A stretch of DNA of 64,000 bases from Amorphochlora amoebiformis (GCA_054601695.1 BAAHQB010000254.1:124001-188000), one strand, 5' to 3'; positions 1-45,813 are shown, numbered from the stretch's first letter. Notes: generated by a model not told the origin, from the sequence alone. A program made the numbers and translations.

Positions 1-611
<611 letters not shown>

Positions 612-691
612 CGTTCAACGAGTCGAAAGTAGTTGGGTCGATTTGAGTGTAGTCGAGAGGATTTCCAAACAAATTTAGATTTTCGAGGGAC
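612..691 (-). CDS. Array-closing LRR exon C, copy 1
   Basis: 80-nt exon, phase 2 in and phase 1 out. The strand reads [12 protein letters not shown] and the tail [14 protein letters not shown]. It is the last copy 1 exon inside the window; the terminal exon is expected left of position 1. Confidence 0.75.
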
Positions 692-1768
<1,077 letters not shown>

Positions 1769-1840
1769 CTGAGGTGGTCAAACGTCCCTTTGTCAAGGCT
1801 CTGCAGCCAGTTGCACTCGAGACGCAACTTCCTGAGCGAT
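1769..1840 (-). CDS. LRR cassette B1
   Basis: 72-nt phase 2-2 B exon, the most divergent B. The strand reads SLRKLRLECNWL and the tail ends GTFDHL. It has Trp for the usual Gln after the conserved Asn. Confidence 0.82.
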
Positions 1841-2179
1841 CTAAGGATGGAGTACTGATCACACTCGGTTCAATTCAATATGCGATAATATATATATATA
1901 TACATATATACACATATATACATACATATATATATATATATGTATGTATATGTGTATATATATTACATATACATCTATGTATCAATATATTCTTATCATG
2001 TATGTATATGTATATATATATGTATATATATATATACATATATTACATATAATACTGATTTATATAAATACACATATTCATAGATACACAGATACGTGTA
2101 TAAATCTAACTGTATATACATGTTATATTATGCATTTGTATATTATACTGTATTTATACATACAAAAATATATTTATAC

Positions 2180-2212
<33 letters not shown>

Positions 2213-2223
2213 CGTATATATAT

Positions 2224-2284
<61 letters not shown>

Positions 2285-2292
2285 ACGAAAAA

Positions 2293-2338
<46 letters not shown>

Positions 2339-3041
2339 GTGTGTATATATATGTATAAATACAAATATATATAATATATATATATATATATATTATATCG
2401 TTATATATATATATGTTATATACCTGTATATATTATGGTACACACATGTACCATATAACACTTTCGTGATACCATGACAAATTGTATATACGTATACGAT
2501 GATGTCACGGCATGTCACGCATAATATTATACATAGTACCCTCTTTATATATATAAATATATACATATGCAAAATAGATATTTAATATCGTGAATACTTC
2601 AATCGTCCACTGTCTATACCCGTTAATATATATATTTTATATATTCGATATGAGTTCAACCCCCCTTAATCACTAGCCTAATCTTAGCCCCAGTCCTTCC
2701 CTTTATCCTTACCTTAATCCTTACCCTAAATCTTACCTACTCCATGATCCTTAGCAATCCTTCCCTTAATCCTTACCATAGTTCTACCCTAACCCCTACC
2801 CTAATCCTTGCCCTAACCCTTACCCTAATCTTCACCTGATCCTTACCCCAGGGTCACCCATGCTTAGCGTTGAGATACGTCAACTATTATCTAACCCTAA
2901 CTAGCCCTGACCCTAACCCCTAACCCTTAACCCTAAACCCCATCCCTAGCCCTACCCCTGACCTCCAGCCCTTTAAGGGTATGGACAGTGTTGCTGTTTC
3001 ATGGATACACACATGGGGTTGTGTAGGTGGTTTGTGATTAC
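1841..3041. repeat. Intron B2-B1 with CCTTA-rich element
   Basis: (TA)n in the left half. From about 2650 to 2985 there is a degenerate telomere-like block (CCCTAA, CCTTA, CCCTTAATCC), repeated next to B6, B8, B9 and B11. No coding potential is seen. Confidence 0.75.
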
Positions 3042-3113
3042 CTGAGGTTGTTAAATGTTCCTTTGTCAAGGCTCTGCAGCTGGTTGTTGCTGAGATTCAA
3101 CTCCCTGAGCGAT
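3042..3113 (-). CDS. LRR cassette B2
   Basis: 72-nt phase 2-2 B exon. The strand reads SLRELNLSNNQL and the tail ends GTFNNL, with donor CTCAG|GTAATC. Confidence 0.82.
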
Positions 3114-4139
<1,026 letters not shown>

Positions 4140-4211
4140 TTGAGTGTTTGAAAGAGTCCCACAGGGAGGCGTTGCAGCTTGTTACTCGAGAGGCGCAATA
4201 TCTCCAAAGAT
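4140..4211 (-). CDS. LRR cassette A1
   Basis: 72-nt phase 2-2 A exon. The strand reads [12 protein letters not shown]; tail [11 protein letters not shown]. Confidence 0.82.
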
Positions 4212-5854
<1,643 letters not shown>

Positions 5855-5926
5855 TTGAGGTCGTCAAACGTCCCTTTGTCAAGGCTCTGCAGCTGGTTGT
5901 TGCTGAGATCCAACTTCCTGAGCGAT
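5855..5926 (-). CDS. LRR cassette B3
   Basis: 72-nt phase 2-2 B exon. The strand reads SLRKLDLSNNQL. Its unit lacks an A exon, because intron sequence near 6570-6640 is joined across the place where A should be. Confidence 0.82.
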
Positions 5927-8356
<2,430 letters not shown>

Positions 8357-8428
8357 TTGAGGTCGTCAAACGTCCCTTTGTCAAGGCTCTGCAGCTGGTT
8401 GTTGCTGAGATCCAAGTTCCTGAGCAAT
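8357..8428 (-). CDS. LRR cassette B4
   Basis: 72-nt phase 2-2 B exon. The strand LLRNLDLSNNQL is the same as B11, B12 and B13 of the other gene copy. Confidence 0.82.
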
Positions 8429-9445
<1,017 letters not shown>

Positions 9446-9517
9446 CTGAGTGTTTGAAAGAGTCCCACAGGGAGGCGTTGCAGCTTGTTACTCTCGAGGT
9501 CCAATGTCTCCAAAGAT
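9446..9517 (-). CDS. LRR cassette A2
   Basis: 72-nt phase 2-2 A exon, first in the copy 1 array. The strand reads [12 protein letters not shown]; the donor is CTCAG|GTATCC. Confidence 0.82.
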
Positions 9518-11526
<2,009 letters not shown>

Positions 11527-11589
11527 TCTAGTCCGTGAAACACATCCTTGTCCAGGCTTTGTATTTCGTTAAATCGCAATCTCAAAACC
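11527..11589 (-). CDS. First array LRR exon (Ec), copy 1
   Basis: 63-nt phase 2-2 exon encoding VLRLRFNEIQSLDKDVFHGL. It differs from copy 2 at V/I, R/E, F/Y, E/K, Q/H and D/A. Confidence 0.72.
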
Positions 11590-11705
11590 CTGATCAGTGT
11601 TTACAATACAAACCAGTTTAAAAACATATCTGCATACAAAATATAGATATACACTGTAATGTGTAATAGATTTTATTGGAAACCGAGGACGGAAATGGGT
11701 CTGAC

Positions 11706-11773
11706 TTGAGATTAGAGAGGCCTTCGAAGGCCCTTGGTGACAGTGTACGGATCTTATTATTACCCAGATAAAC
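11706..11773 (-). CDS. LRR leader exon 4, copy 1
   Basis: 68-nt exon, phase 0 in and phase 2 out. The strand reads VYLGNNKIRTL, one replacement from copy 2 (LGSN). Confidence 0.72.
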
Positions 11774-11883
11774 CTGATTGGTACAGAATGTGAACAATTG
11801 GGATTACACAAATGAGAAAGTGCAGCAAAGCTGGCGTTAGTTCGAAATAGTGTGAGCGGGATGCGGGATTGGTTTTGCGTTAC

Positions 11884-11985
11884 CTCTCGCAAGCTCTTGC
11901 ACGCTTTGAATACGTCAGAGGGTATACTCGCAATGCTATTAAAAGAAAGGTCGAGTATCTCCAGCCTGCTAAGGTGGTCGAATAC
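11884..11985 (-). CDS. LRR leader exon 3, copy 1
   Basis: 102-nt phase 0-0 exon (VFDHLSRLEILDLSFNSIAS start), the same as copy 2. Confidence 0.75.
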
Positions 11986-12139
11986 CTGCAGTAAACATGG
12001 GATTGGCCACGAAGTTACCAAAAAACCTTTGCTTACACAGAGTATGACCACAAACTTAAACCCCTATTCATAAAGTATGACACCCCAACGTGGTTATAGG
12101 GTAATGACAAACGGGATACGATTCAGTTTATGTGAATAC

Positions 12140-12228
12140 CCCAGGCTGAAGCGTCGATATGTCATTATCAACTAGACGTAGGCATCGTAGATCTCGAAAC
12201 CTTTTCAAAAACGTCCCGATCTCGAGCT
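12140..12228 (-). CDS. LRR leader exon 2, copy 1
   Basis: 89-nt exon, phase 1 in and phase 0 out. The strand reads LRCLRLVDNDIS, where copy 2 has VNND. Confidence 0.7.
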
Positions 12229-12315
12229 CTAAAGGAAAATGAGAAAGAAGATATCGACCATAGTGAGAATCAAGAGGGATGAGGACAGAAATAAAAGTAA
12301 TTAAGGAAGTCTTAC

Positions 12316-12437
12316 TCGAAATCGCGCACTTAGTGATGATCAGGGCATCAAGCTTTGCAAACTCCGAAGCAGATTTGGTTTCCAGGGACATAGCTTTCCA
12401 CTGTTCATCCGATGTGATACGCAGGGTTTGGGAATTG
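12316..12437 (-). CDS. LRR leader exon 1, copy 1
   Basis: 122-nt exon, phase 2 in and phase 1 out, identical in sequence to 47175-47296 as far as I can see. It ends in the strand LDALIITKCAIS. Confidence 0.67.
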
Positions 12438-12497
12438 CTAATATGGGTGAGCTTAGTCATAGAAAGCTATGGGTATGAATTATATTTAGCGATGTAC

Positions 12498-12821
12498 ATG
12501 AAATCGGGCAAGGATAATACAGCTTTGGAGTTGAGGCCACGGTTGATGAACAAATCAAGTGCAGTGGAGTGTAGATTATCCTGGTCCTCAGAAATAGGTT
12601 GGAGGATACCCTTTTTAGAGTTTACAAGACGCATTCTCGATGAACGAGATCCCTGGACGTGGACGAAATGACATAAATCTGTTTGAGCTGACTCAGCGAT
12701 GGATAAGGTTTCAGATGGACTCTCAAACCCCGGGGAGGTGATAAGAGACACGTCCCCAAACTGACTCGAAAATCGATCAGGAACATCCTCCGACAGCCGC
12801 CCAACCAGCTCCTCAGCAAGA
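12498..12821 (-). CDS. Pre-LRR exon G with hypervariable patches, copy 1
   Basis: 324-nt phase 2-2 exon. The variable patches read SLITSPGFESPSETLSIAES and MRLVNSKKGILQ. Outside these patches I see essentially no amino-acid change from copy 2 over the other ~90 residues. Confidence 0.68.
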
Positions 12822-12907
12822 CTGACGTGGAGATCATAGTCATGCGTTGAAAGAGCGATAGACAACTCGAGATAAAACCAAGAAATACACATCATTAAGA
12901 AACTTAC

Positions 12908-13046
12908 GTTATCAGATGGGATGCACGCCTATCCGAAGGCATGGCTAGAATCGCGCGGAGTAGCTGTAAACGTAGTTCGGTCGCGTGGTCCTGGGAAGGG
13001 TTCAAAGGGAGGGAGAGTGAAGAATCCATTTTGGGTAACAATGTTA
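12908..13046 (-). CDS. Linker exon F, copy 1
   Basis: 139-nt exon, phase 1 in and phase 2 out, identical to 47768-47906, with donor ATAAC|GTAAGT. Confidence 0.62.
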
Positions 13047-13165
13047 CTGCAAGGAATCAAATCGAGTTGTAGATACCTGAGATGCGACGACATCGCGGAA
13101 GGATTTGACAAGTTTGTCATAGTTTTGCATTACAAACGTCGACATGGAAGCCAACACGCCCTTAC

Positions 13166-13401
13166 CCTCGTCGGACTCAAGTTTTCGATATTTGACTTCG
13201 CCGTTTGGTAGAGTCTTGAGTTCCAGTGCCTCGACCGAGAACCCGCGCAATGTGACCAAGAAGCACCTCAGCCACTTGAACTTCTCCTTCGGAGCCAAGT
13301 TCAAGAGTCGTAACTCGAAGTGTTTCACCATGGATCCGAGTTTTTTTAAATCGTCGCTTTTATCGTGTAGAAAATCGTACTCTGTTTCTTCAAGCGCATT
13401 C
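13166..13401 (-). CDS. Middle-region exon with hypervariable start, copy 1
   Basis: 236-nt exon, phase 2 in and phase 1 out. It starts [20 protein letters not shown]. The E-T-E-Y-D patch replaces K-E-E-F-S of copy 2, and later E and K replace two Asn. Confidence 0.64.
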
Positions 13402-14311
<910 letters not shown>

Positions 14312-14350
14312 CAGTCCTCCGGTGACATGTCCAAAACCACCTTACAGTCC
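14312..14350 (-). CDS. 39-nt micro-exon W, copy 1
   Basis: Phase 2-2 micro-exon encoding DCKVVLDMSPED, the same as in copy 2, with donor GGACTG|GTAAGG. A decayed second copy lies 220 bp away at 14090-14127. Confidence 0.6.
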
Positions 14351-15072
<722 letters not shown>

Positions 15073-15199
15073 CCATCATTTGATAGTGAGTCTTGCGAAG
15101 TGTAGCCAATGGCATTTAGGCCATCTCTCTCTGCAGTCTTCCGAGTCATTAGAATCCACCTGAGGATGAATTTCTTCACCTCGGCGCTGATGTCCGCGT
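15073..15199 (-). CDS. Middle-region exon V, copy 1
   Basis: 127-nt exon, phase 1 in and phase 2 out, encoding 41 codons from [10 protein letters not shown] to SQDSLSND. It has one more codon than copy 2, and one replacement (E for G after KTA). Confidence 0.57.
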
Positions 15200-15298
15200 C
15201 TAAACAAAACACGGTTTCAGAAAGCGATAGATACTAGAGGCAGGTTTAGAGGTGTAGTTAGCGACAGTGTGTGTGTGTTGGTGGGGTTGTACCGAAAC

Positions 15299-15357
15299 CA
15301 GTAAAGTTGTACGAGTCCAATCCGGCTGTGCATGGAAAAATAGATTTGAATATTACG
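15299..15357 (-). CDS. Middle-region exon U, copy 1
   Basis: 59-nt exon, phase 2 in and phase 1 out, encoding [19 protein letters not shown] as in copy 2. The alternative acceptor at 15367 would extend it by nine bases. Confidence 0.55.
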
Positions 15358-15574
15358 CTAGCAGGACTATCAGGACTAATGAATGGATGTATGTGCTTTA
15401 ATATTTTTAAAGAATTATGTATTATGTTTATATATACATATATGTACATAGAAATATGTAATATTATATATTATATATACATAATGTTTTATATATACAT
15501 ATATATATATATAATATTATATACATAGAGAATATTATACACACAAGTCTAAATATATTTAGTTTACCATGTAT

Positions 15575-15650
<76 letters not shown>

Positions 15651-15866
15651 AAAAACAAATTGTAAAAGTGTGAATCATATCTTGGTGTTTGTATGTAACA
15701 AGACACTCTCTATATACATTACTCTTACGAATATATATATACACTTTTGCACTATTACCCCGACTACTTGAGCCCTAAAAGTAACCCGAAGGCCTATCCC
15801 TAACCAGTATCAATATGTACCTGCAACGGGCATCTTGAGGCCGAAAAGCCGGAAAAATAGGCATAC
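15358..15866. repeat. (TA)n intron U-S, copy 1
   Basis: (TA)n with a short unique end (15660-15866) that is nearly the same in copy 2. Confidence 0.75.
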
Positions 15867-16045
15867 CATGGCGTCAAGCCCTTGGAAGGCTCTATACCCT
15901 GACCCATTGCCGCGAGGCGCTCGGACCTTGAGATAGTGATGAAATTATGATATTTGCTTTTTAGGTGAATTTGTCGTAAACAAGGAAGATGAAGTATAAC
16001 GTGAACCATTACCAATTGCGTTATCTTGCTCTTGGTACGATTTGT
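15867..16045 (-). CDS. Middle-region exon S, copy 1
   Basis: 179-nt exon, phase 0 in and phase 2 out, apparently identical to 50774-50952. It gives a baseline of strict conservation against which the variable patches stand out. Confidence 0.6.
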
Positions 16046-17571
<1,526 letters not shown>

Positions 17572-17664
17572 CATTCGCTCTTTGATACGACTAATAAGCT
17601 CAGCCTTCCTTTCCGTGCTTTTGATTACCTCACAGTACGCTTTCTTGACGTCATCATTCTTGAT
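17572..17664 (-). CDS. Helical exon after the zinc finger, copy 1
   Basis: 93-nt phase 0-0 exon, starting IKNDDVKKAYCEVIKSTERK and ending ISRIKERM. It differs from copy 2 by clustered replacements at its start and scattered charge changes (E/A, K/E, R/M, A/V, E/D). Confidence 0.63.
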
Positions 17665-17767
17665 CTAATCGAGTACATCAACCACGCAACGATTCATTTC
17701 GCAACCAGTCAAACCCGTATGGGACGCGCGACTCAAGACTCAATTTGTTAGTCCGCGTTTCCAATAC

Positions 17768-17896
17768 CTTATACTTACTGTTTCCGAACATCGCGCGAAT
17801 AACGTAGCATGCAGCTTCAAACAAGCCATCCTGACATTTCTCCATGTGGCGGGGGAGTCCGCTCTTGCAAACGGACCCACACCATTTACAGATCGA
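17768..17896 (-). CDS. C2HC zinc-finger exon, copy 1
   Basis: 129-nt phase 0-0 exon with CKWCGSVCKSGLPRHMEKC. The four ligands (C3, C6, H17, C21) are the same as in copy 2, and an extra Cys sits at position 10. The exon ends FGNSKYK before GTATTG. Confidence 0.68.
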
Positions 17897-17971
17897 CTAA
17901 CAAGTACAGTATCCATTCAGAAGCACGTCAACATGAAAGAGAACTGGAAAGTATCAACGTACAAAATTCAC

Positions 17972-18047
17972 CTTGTGTTTTACTGTCCTTTGCTTTTTTC
18001 TTTTTGGTGCCTGGATCTCCTCTGTCTTGCTCTCCAATGATGTCAGC
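17972..18047 (-). CDS. Basic NLS-like exon, copy 1
   Basis: 76-nt exon, phase 2 in and phase 0 out, acceptor cccctacag. It starts [12 protein letters not shown] and ends with the same [12 protein letters not shown] basic run as copy 2. Confidence 0.6.
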
Positions 18048-20730
<2,683 letters not shown>

Positions 20731-20797
20731 CCATGAACCCCAACGTGAGACATAAAGCCGGCTTGCGACGGAACGTTGACACTCTTTTGGTCGCAAC
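20731..20797 (-). CDS. Shortened N-terminal exon, copy 1
   Basis: 67-nt exon, phase 1 in and phase 2 out. It encodes [20 protein letters not shown] and one more residue. Against the 250-nt exon of copy 2 it lacks exactly 183 nt (61 codons), so the frame is kept. Which form is ancestral is unknown. Confidence 0.48.
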
Positions 20798-20864
20798 CTA
20801 TACATGTGTGATGTATTTATGGTTATGTGTCTATGTAGTGTATACAAATAGAAGAAGTTTCGAC

Positions 20865-20928
20865 CTTCAACGTCCATCATGTGTTCGGGGATGTCAATGC
20901 GATTGAGACTTATGCTTGGTACTCCAGG
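20865..20928 (-). CDS. N-terminal exon, copy 1
   Basis: 64-nt exon, phase 0 in and phase 1 out. It encodes [20 protein letters not shown] plus one residue. It corresponds to 53861-53951 but is shorter at its start, and the Met of copy 2 is Ile (ATA). The upstream part has diverged, so the acceptor (atccggcag) is tentative. Confidence 0.42.
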
Positions 20929-22000
20929 CTGCCGGATGTTTTAACCTGGGGACCAAAATTGCATGAGGGGAAGGACCGGAGCATGATCACCGTCCAAGTA
21001 GGATATTGAGGTTGCACACGTGTTCACCAATATGACTTCACGGACTGTGAAGTCCCATGTATTCGTTCAAACGACCAGAACGTGTGCAATGTCGGTCGTG
21101 AGATTTGTTACACAACCTTCGGAAGTCTGCAAAAAGAGAAAATACTGCAGAAAAGGGCACAAAACCTTTGGTTTCGCCTCATATAGAAGAATCAGAGTTA
21201 CCTAACGAATCGGATGGGATGCGGATGTAGTTATCTGAAGCTGATTCCCCGCTGAGTCCGGCGCTGGGTCACTCGAGTTATGCGCTTCGGGCGTGCTCCC
21301 TTTTCTGCGATTGCAAGATTAAATGTCGTTGTTTCGATTATATGGCGAAATTGCTTAAAGAAATATTTTTTCGCATGTTTATCGCAAATTATCGGCTGCC
21401 GTGTCAGTACCCCCCTCGCGGCCCCCTAACAATCCATCGCGTGATTGTAGAGGTCAAATGGTCTTTTAAGCATCCAAGATTGCCCAAGAAACCTAAAGAC
21501 TCAGTCGTATTTGGATAATTAACGCTGTACCCGGGATTCCCGGGGATTCTACAAATTCGACTAATCACTTATTGTATTATCGAAGAATCACCCAAATGGA
21601 GCCGACGTCGTTGGAGACACGTGTCATCCTGGTGGATTTGGCTGCTCATGTCAACATGGGGGCTTGGACGTGGTCCTCGAGGTAGGTAACTACCAACTTA
21701 GGGCATTCGGGAGGGGTGTCAGAGGGGATCAGAGGCGCATAAATATGTCCATGGTGTATCCGCGGAAGGGTGACCTTATATTGATTTTGGGAGAGCGACA
21801 GAACCCCTTATGCAAAGATTCAGGCGGGGATTTGTTTTTTTTTTTTCGAGACGCCTGGAGCGTGTGTGTATGTACATGTGTACATATGCGTATGTACATA
21901 TGCGTATGTATAGATACATGGTATGTTTGCAGGCTGTCCTGTTATTGACGCGGTTTGAAATACTGTAAATCCATCTTTCAATTGTTACTCTTCATATATA
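20929..22000. other. 5' flank of copy 1
   Basis: Non-repeat sequence related to 53952-54960 and to the inverted copy at 63260-64000, but diverged (indels, loss of open frames). It probably contains promoter or 5' UTR sequence; no element could be assigned. Confidence 0.5.
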
Positions 22001-23900
<1,900 letters not shown>

Positions 23901-24905
23901 ACCTAGGTGTGAAGTTAATCGAATAAGTGAGCAGTGTGAAGCAACGTGTAACAAGTGAATGAACATAGCAAGTAACCTGTTACAAACGAATGAGCACAGC
24001 AAAAGTAACCTGTTTGTTACAGGTCCATGCCATTGGCTGTTGCTGGCGCTCAATTCACAAATAATAATTCACTCTTTTCTCATATCTGCTTATGCCGGCG
24101 ACGCATTAAAACACCTAGTAAAAACGTATTCACAGTATGCGATAATTAATCGTCTAGTGATTATCCATCTAGTCCATATGCAGAAGAAAAGTTGGATATG
24201 TTTTAACAATTATAATATTATACCCATTTATATGCTGACAATGGTATATTATCTAGATTATATTCTAGATAGTAGCTGCAGTTGTGTGGATATCATATCC
24301 TAGATGTCTAGTGTATCATGCCTCGATGTGTTGTACATCTACATGTCACCGTGAGATTGATTCGTCTATTACTCAGTAGAGTCTACCAGCGATATAATAA
24401 TTGCAACTGATTCTAATCACTATATATGATAGAGAGAGCTTGACACTCACTGAGATGAGGCTAAGTATATATATATTATTTGCCTACGAATGTTTGAACA
24501 CATTGGATATCTAGCGTAATCATTGGTGATCATGACAACTGGCGCATGAGTATAGTGAGTATACGGTCACGATAATAGTACTTACTATGTTACTTGCATG
24601 CATGCACATGGATAGCTCTAGCTCTAGGAAGTTGAGGACTAGGCTACCGGGTCTCTGGTATAAGATTGAAGATTGGGTGTACATGTAGTAGATTGGAGAT
24701 GATACTAGTCTTCTTGCATTCCTCTGTCTTCGTCTGGTTTTTCATATACTCTTATTTATGTATCCATTTCGACAACCTTATCGGGATCGGGTTCGTCAAG
24801 TTCATCTCGATCTCCATTACGTCACTCTCATCTCAATCCACATCCTCAAAATCATCTGTAATGTCAATATGTTGTGGTATGATAAAACTCTAGGATATAA
24901 TTTAC
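23901..24905. other. 1-kb unique intergenic island
   Basis: Non-repetitive sequence of ordinary composition without a long or conserved open frame and without a second copy in the window. I see no RNA gene or transposon signature. Confidence 0.5.
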
Positions 24906-26638
<1,733 letters not shown>

Positions 26639-26739
26639 TTAGCACACTTGAGAGGGATCTAGGAAACTCGGTAGGTTTTGGTTAAAGCTTCCTACCATAC
26701 GATTCCGAATGGTTGGAAGGTCTGGGTACATCTCCACTT
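26639..26739 (-). CDS. C-terminal exon with stop, copy 2
   Basis: 101-nt terminal exon entered in phase 1 (acceptor gcttgtcag), joining exon C as LN-E-VEMYPDLPTIRNRM and continuing VGSFNQNLPSFLDPSQVC to a TAA. Alternatively a 37-nt GT-AG intron at 26659-26695 would give IPLKCANHAFM and a TAG at 26623. No LRRCT cysteine cluster, membrane anchor or GPI-like tail is visible. An AATAAA on this strand lies at 26259-26264, about 375 nt downstream. Confidence 0.55.
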
Positions 26740-27057
26740 CTGACAAGCAGTGTATACATATGAATGTGTTAATATGGATGTACATATTCGAATGAATGAG
26801 TATGTGCTTATTACATTGCTAAACTATCGTATTTAACCTTCTGGACACATATATGTGCTAAATCATGGAATTCAGTTAATTGTACATGTATATGTGTACA
26901 TTATTTATTAAAATATATGCATTTAACATACACTCACTACAGTTTGCACCAATACATTTAGTAATTGTACGCATGCATATATATTTATATATGTATATAT
27001 ATATATATAAATATATTATATATATGTGTATATGTGTATATGTATATATATATACGT

Positions 27058-27135
<78 letters not shown>

Positions 27136-27374
27136 ATATATATATATATATATACATATAAATATATCTATATATATATACATATATGTACATATACATA
27201 AATATATATATATATATATATATACTTGTAACAATATACTATATATATATATATATATATGCATACATGTACATGTTTATATACATATGTATGTATATTA
27301 AATAGGACTATACATGTATATCTCTGGGGTATATAAATGTGTATGTATGTGAATATGTATATTTGCATATATAC

Positions 27375-27409
<35 letters not shown>

Positions 27410-27472
27410 TATATATTTACGAATATATATATATATATATATATGTACATATATATTCATACATTGTATTAC
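26740..27472. repeat. (TA)n last intron of copy 2
   Basis: Matches 1-600; mostly (TA)n. Confidence 0.8.
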
Positions 27473-27552
27473 CGTTTAACGAGTCGAAAGTAGTTGGGTC
27501 GATTTGAGTGTAGTCGAGAGGATTTGGTTCCAAATACAGATATTCGAGGGAC
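27473..27552 (-). CDS. Array-closing LRR exon C, copy 2
   Basis: 80-nt exon, phase 2 in and phase 1 out, acceptor cttgattcag and donor AACG|GTAATA. It encodes a 26-residue LRR: strand [12 protein letters not shown], tail [14 protein letters not shown]. Copy 1 has [12 protein letters not shown] with the same tail, so the four exposed residues N/Y, N/Y, F/E and G/P all differ. Confidence 0.75.
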
Positions 27553-28316
<764 letters not shown>

Positions 28317-28388
28317 TTGAGGTCGTCAAACGTCCCTTTGTCAAGGCTCTGCAGCTGGTTGTTTTCGAGATCCAACTCCCTGAGCGAT
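28317..28388 (-). CDS. LRR cassette B5
   Basis: 72-nt phase 2-2 B exon. The strand reads [12 protein letters not shown]. It is the last A/B cassette of copy 2, before exon C, and is placed like B1 in copy 1. Confidence 0.82.
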
Positions 28389-29432
<1,044 letters not shown>

Positions 29433-29504
29433 CTGAGGTTGTTAAATGTTCCTTTGTCAAGGCTCTGCAGCTGGTTCAACCTGAGATCCAACTTACTGAG
29501 CGAT
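29433..29504 (-). CDS. LRR cassette B6
   Basis: 72-nt phase 2-2 B exon. The strand reads SLSKLDLRLNQL, with a change also at position 3 (Ser for Arg). The tail ends GTFNNL with donor CTCAG|GTAATC. Confidence 0.82.
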
Positions 29505-30720
<1,216 letters not shown>

Positions 30721-30792
30721 TTGAGTGTTTGAAAGAGTCCCACAGGGAGGCGTTGCAGCTTGTTCTGGTAGAGGTTCAATTCCTCCAAAGAT
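30721..30792 (-). CDS. LRR cassette A3
   Basis: 72-nt phase 2-2 A exon. The strand reads [12 protein letters not shown]; the tail is invariant. Confidence 0.82.
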
Positions 30793-32790
<1,998 letters not shown>

Positions 32791-32862
32791 TTGAGGTCGT
32801 TAAACGTCCCTTTGTCAAGGCTCTGCAGCTGGTTGTCGTTGAGATTCAACTTCCTGAGCGAT
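32791..32862 (-). CDS. LRR cassette B8
   Basis: 72-nt phase 2-2 B exon. The strand reads SLRKLNLNDNQL and the tail ends GTFNDL. Exposed residues are K, N, N and D. Confidence 0.82.
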
Positions 32863-33864
<1,002 letters not shown>

Positions 33865-33936
33865 TTGAGTGTTTGAAAGAGTCCCACAGGGAGGCGTTGC
33901 AGCTTGTTACTCCAGAGGTTCAATTCCTCCAAAGAT
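33865..33936 (-). CDS. LRR cassette A4
   Basis: 72-nt phase 2-2 A exon. The strand reads [12 protein letters not shown]; the tail is invariant. Confidence 0.82.
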
Positions 33937-35744
<1,808 letters not shown>

Positions 35745-35816
35745 TTGAGGTCGTCAAACGTCCCTTTGTCAAGGCTCTGCAGCTGGTTGAAGCTGAGATT
35801 TAACTTCCTGAGTGAT
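35745..35816 (-). CDS. LRR cassette B9
   Basis: 72-nt phase 2-2 B exon. The strand reads SLRKLNLSFNQL, with exposed residues K, N, S and F. No A exon is found in the following 2 kb on the plus strand, so this unit appears to have lost its A cassette. Confidence 0.8.
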
Positions 35817-38204
<2,388 letters not shown>

Positions 38205-38276
38205 TTGAGGTCGTCAAACGTCCCTTTGTCAAGGCTCTGCAGCTGGTTGTTGCTGAGATCCAAGTTCCTGAGCAAT
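38205..38276 (-). CDS. LRR cassette B11
   Basis: 72-nt phase 2-2 B exon, the same as B12 and B13 (LLRNLDLSNNQL). A CCTTA-rich element lies next to it at 37815-38130. Confidence 0.8.
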
Positions 38277-39338
<1,062 letters not shown>

Positions 39339-39410
39339 CTGAGTGTTTGAAAGAGTCCCACAGGGAGGCGTTGCAGCTTGTTACTCCAGAGGTTCAATGT
39401 CTCCAAAGAT
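39339..39410 (-). CDS. LRR cassette A5
   Basis: 72-nt phase 2-2 A exon. The strand reads [12 protein letters not shown]. The donor is CTCAG|GTATCC, so the split codon is Arg, not Lys. Confidence 0.82.
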
Positions 39411-41073
<1,663 letters not shown>

Positions 41074-41145
41074 TTGAGGTCGTCAAACGTCCCTTTGTCA
41101 AGGCTCTGCAGCTGGTTGTTGCTGAGATCCAAGTTCCTGAGCAAT
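41074..41145 (-). CDS. LRR cassette B12
   Basis: 72-nt phase 2-2 B exon, the same as B13 (LLRNLDLSNNQL). The flanking intron sequence is also nearly the same, consistent with a recent duplication of a 2.87-kb unit. Confidence 0.82.
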
Positions 41146-42202
<1,057 letters not shown>

Positions 42203-42274
42203 TTGAGTGTTTGAAAGAGTCCCACAGGGAGGCGTTGCAGCTTGTTGTCCGAGAGGATCAATATCTCCAAAGAT
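42203..42274 (-). CDS. LRR cassette A6
   Basis: 72-nt phase 2-2 A exon. The strand reads [12 protein letters not shown], with exposed residues I, I, S and D. The tail is invariant. Confidence 0.82.
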
Positions 42275-43955
<1,681 letters not shown>

Positions 43956-44027
43956 TTGAGGTCGTCAAACGTCCCTTTGTCAAGGCTCTGCAGCTGGTTG
44001 TTGCTGAGATCCAAGTTCCTGAGCAAT
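43956..44027 (-). CDS. LRR cassette B13
   Basis: 72-nt phase 2-2 exon with acceptor cacccttag and donor CTCAA|GTAATC. The strand reads LLRNLDLSNNQL and the tail [11 protein letters not shown]. It is the same as B12, B11 and B4, so this form was copied recently, including into the other gene. Confidence 0.82.
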
Positions 44028-45101
<1,074 letters not shown>

Positions 45102-45173
45102 TTGAGTGTTTGAAAAAGTCCCACAGGGAGGCGTTGCAGCTTGTTCCGGTAGAGGTCCAATTCCTCCAAAGAT
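45102..45173 (-). CDS. LRR cassette A7
   Basis: 72-nt phase 2-2 exon, one LRR. Acceptor taccgttag, donor CTCAA|GTATCC. The strand reads [12 protein letters not shown]; the rest ([11 protein letters not shown]) is as in all A cassettes. It is first in the copy 2 array. Confidence 0.82.
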
Positions 45174-45334
45174 CTAACGGTATTCACACTGTTGCTTCTT
45201 CATGAATACATAATGCATATATATTTTATAGTTATGTGTATATTTGTGTAGGTGTATGTATATATAAATATATATTTGTCATGATATGCATGTGTGTGTA
45301 TGTATGTATATGTACATATACGTGTGTGTGCCTG

Positions 45335-45388
<54 letters not shown>

Positions 45389-45669
45389 GTATATATTTAT
45401 TTATTTATTTATATCTAAAAAGTGTGTGTGTATGCATATAATTTTATAACTATTACTTTATTATAATTAATATTATGTGTGTATGTATATGTACATGTAT
45501 TAGTATCTATATGTATATGTATGCAAATACATAATACTTATATAAATCTGTGAACGTGTATGCATATATGTATATGCATATGTATGCAATATGTTGCTTT
45601 TCTTCCTCGTTGTCTCGGTCCTATTTCCCTTTTCCCACCTATCTCTCAATATCTCTCTGTGTCTCATAC

Positions 45670-45710
<41 letters not shown>

Positions 45711-45769
45711 TATATGTGTATATATGTATGTATATATATATATATATGCATATATATATATTATATTTG

Positions 45770-45813
<44 letters not shown>

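Noticed and set aside
11527-11985. Apparent one-base phase break between LRR leader exon 3 and Ec
   Set aside because: A 68-nt LRR exon lies between them (11706-11773 and 46565-46632) and restores phase and LRR register in both copies.
11852-12671. Plus-strand open frames over the LRR leader region
   Set aside because: They lie opposite the minus-strand exons, which have LRR periodicity, matched splice phases and replacement-focused variation.
24666-24893. Small hydrophobic open frame in the unique island
   Set aside because: A single short frame without a second copy, splice context or recognisable motif.
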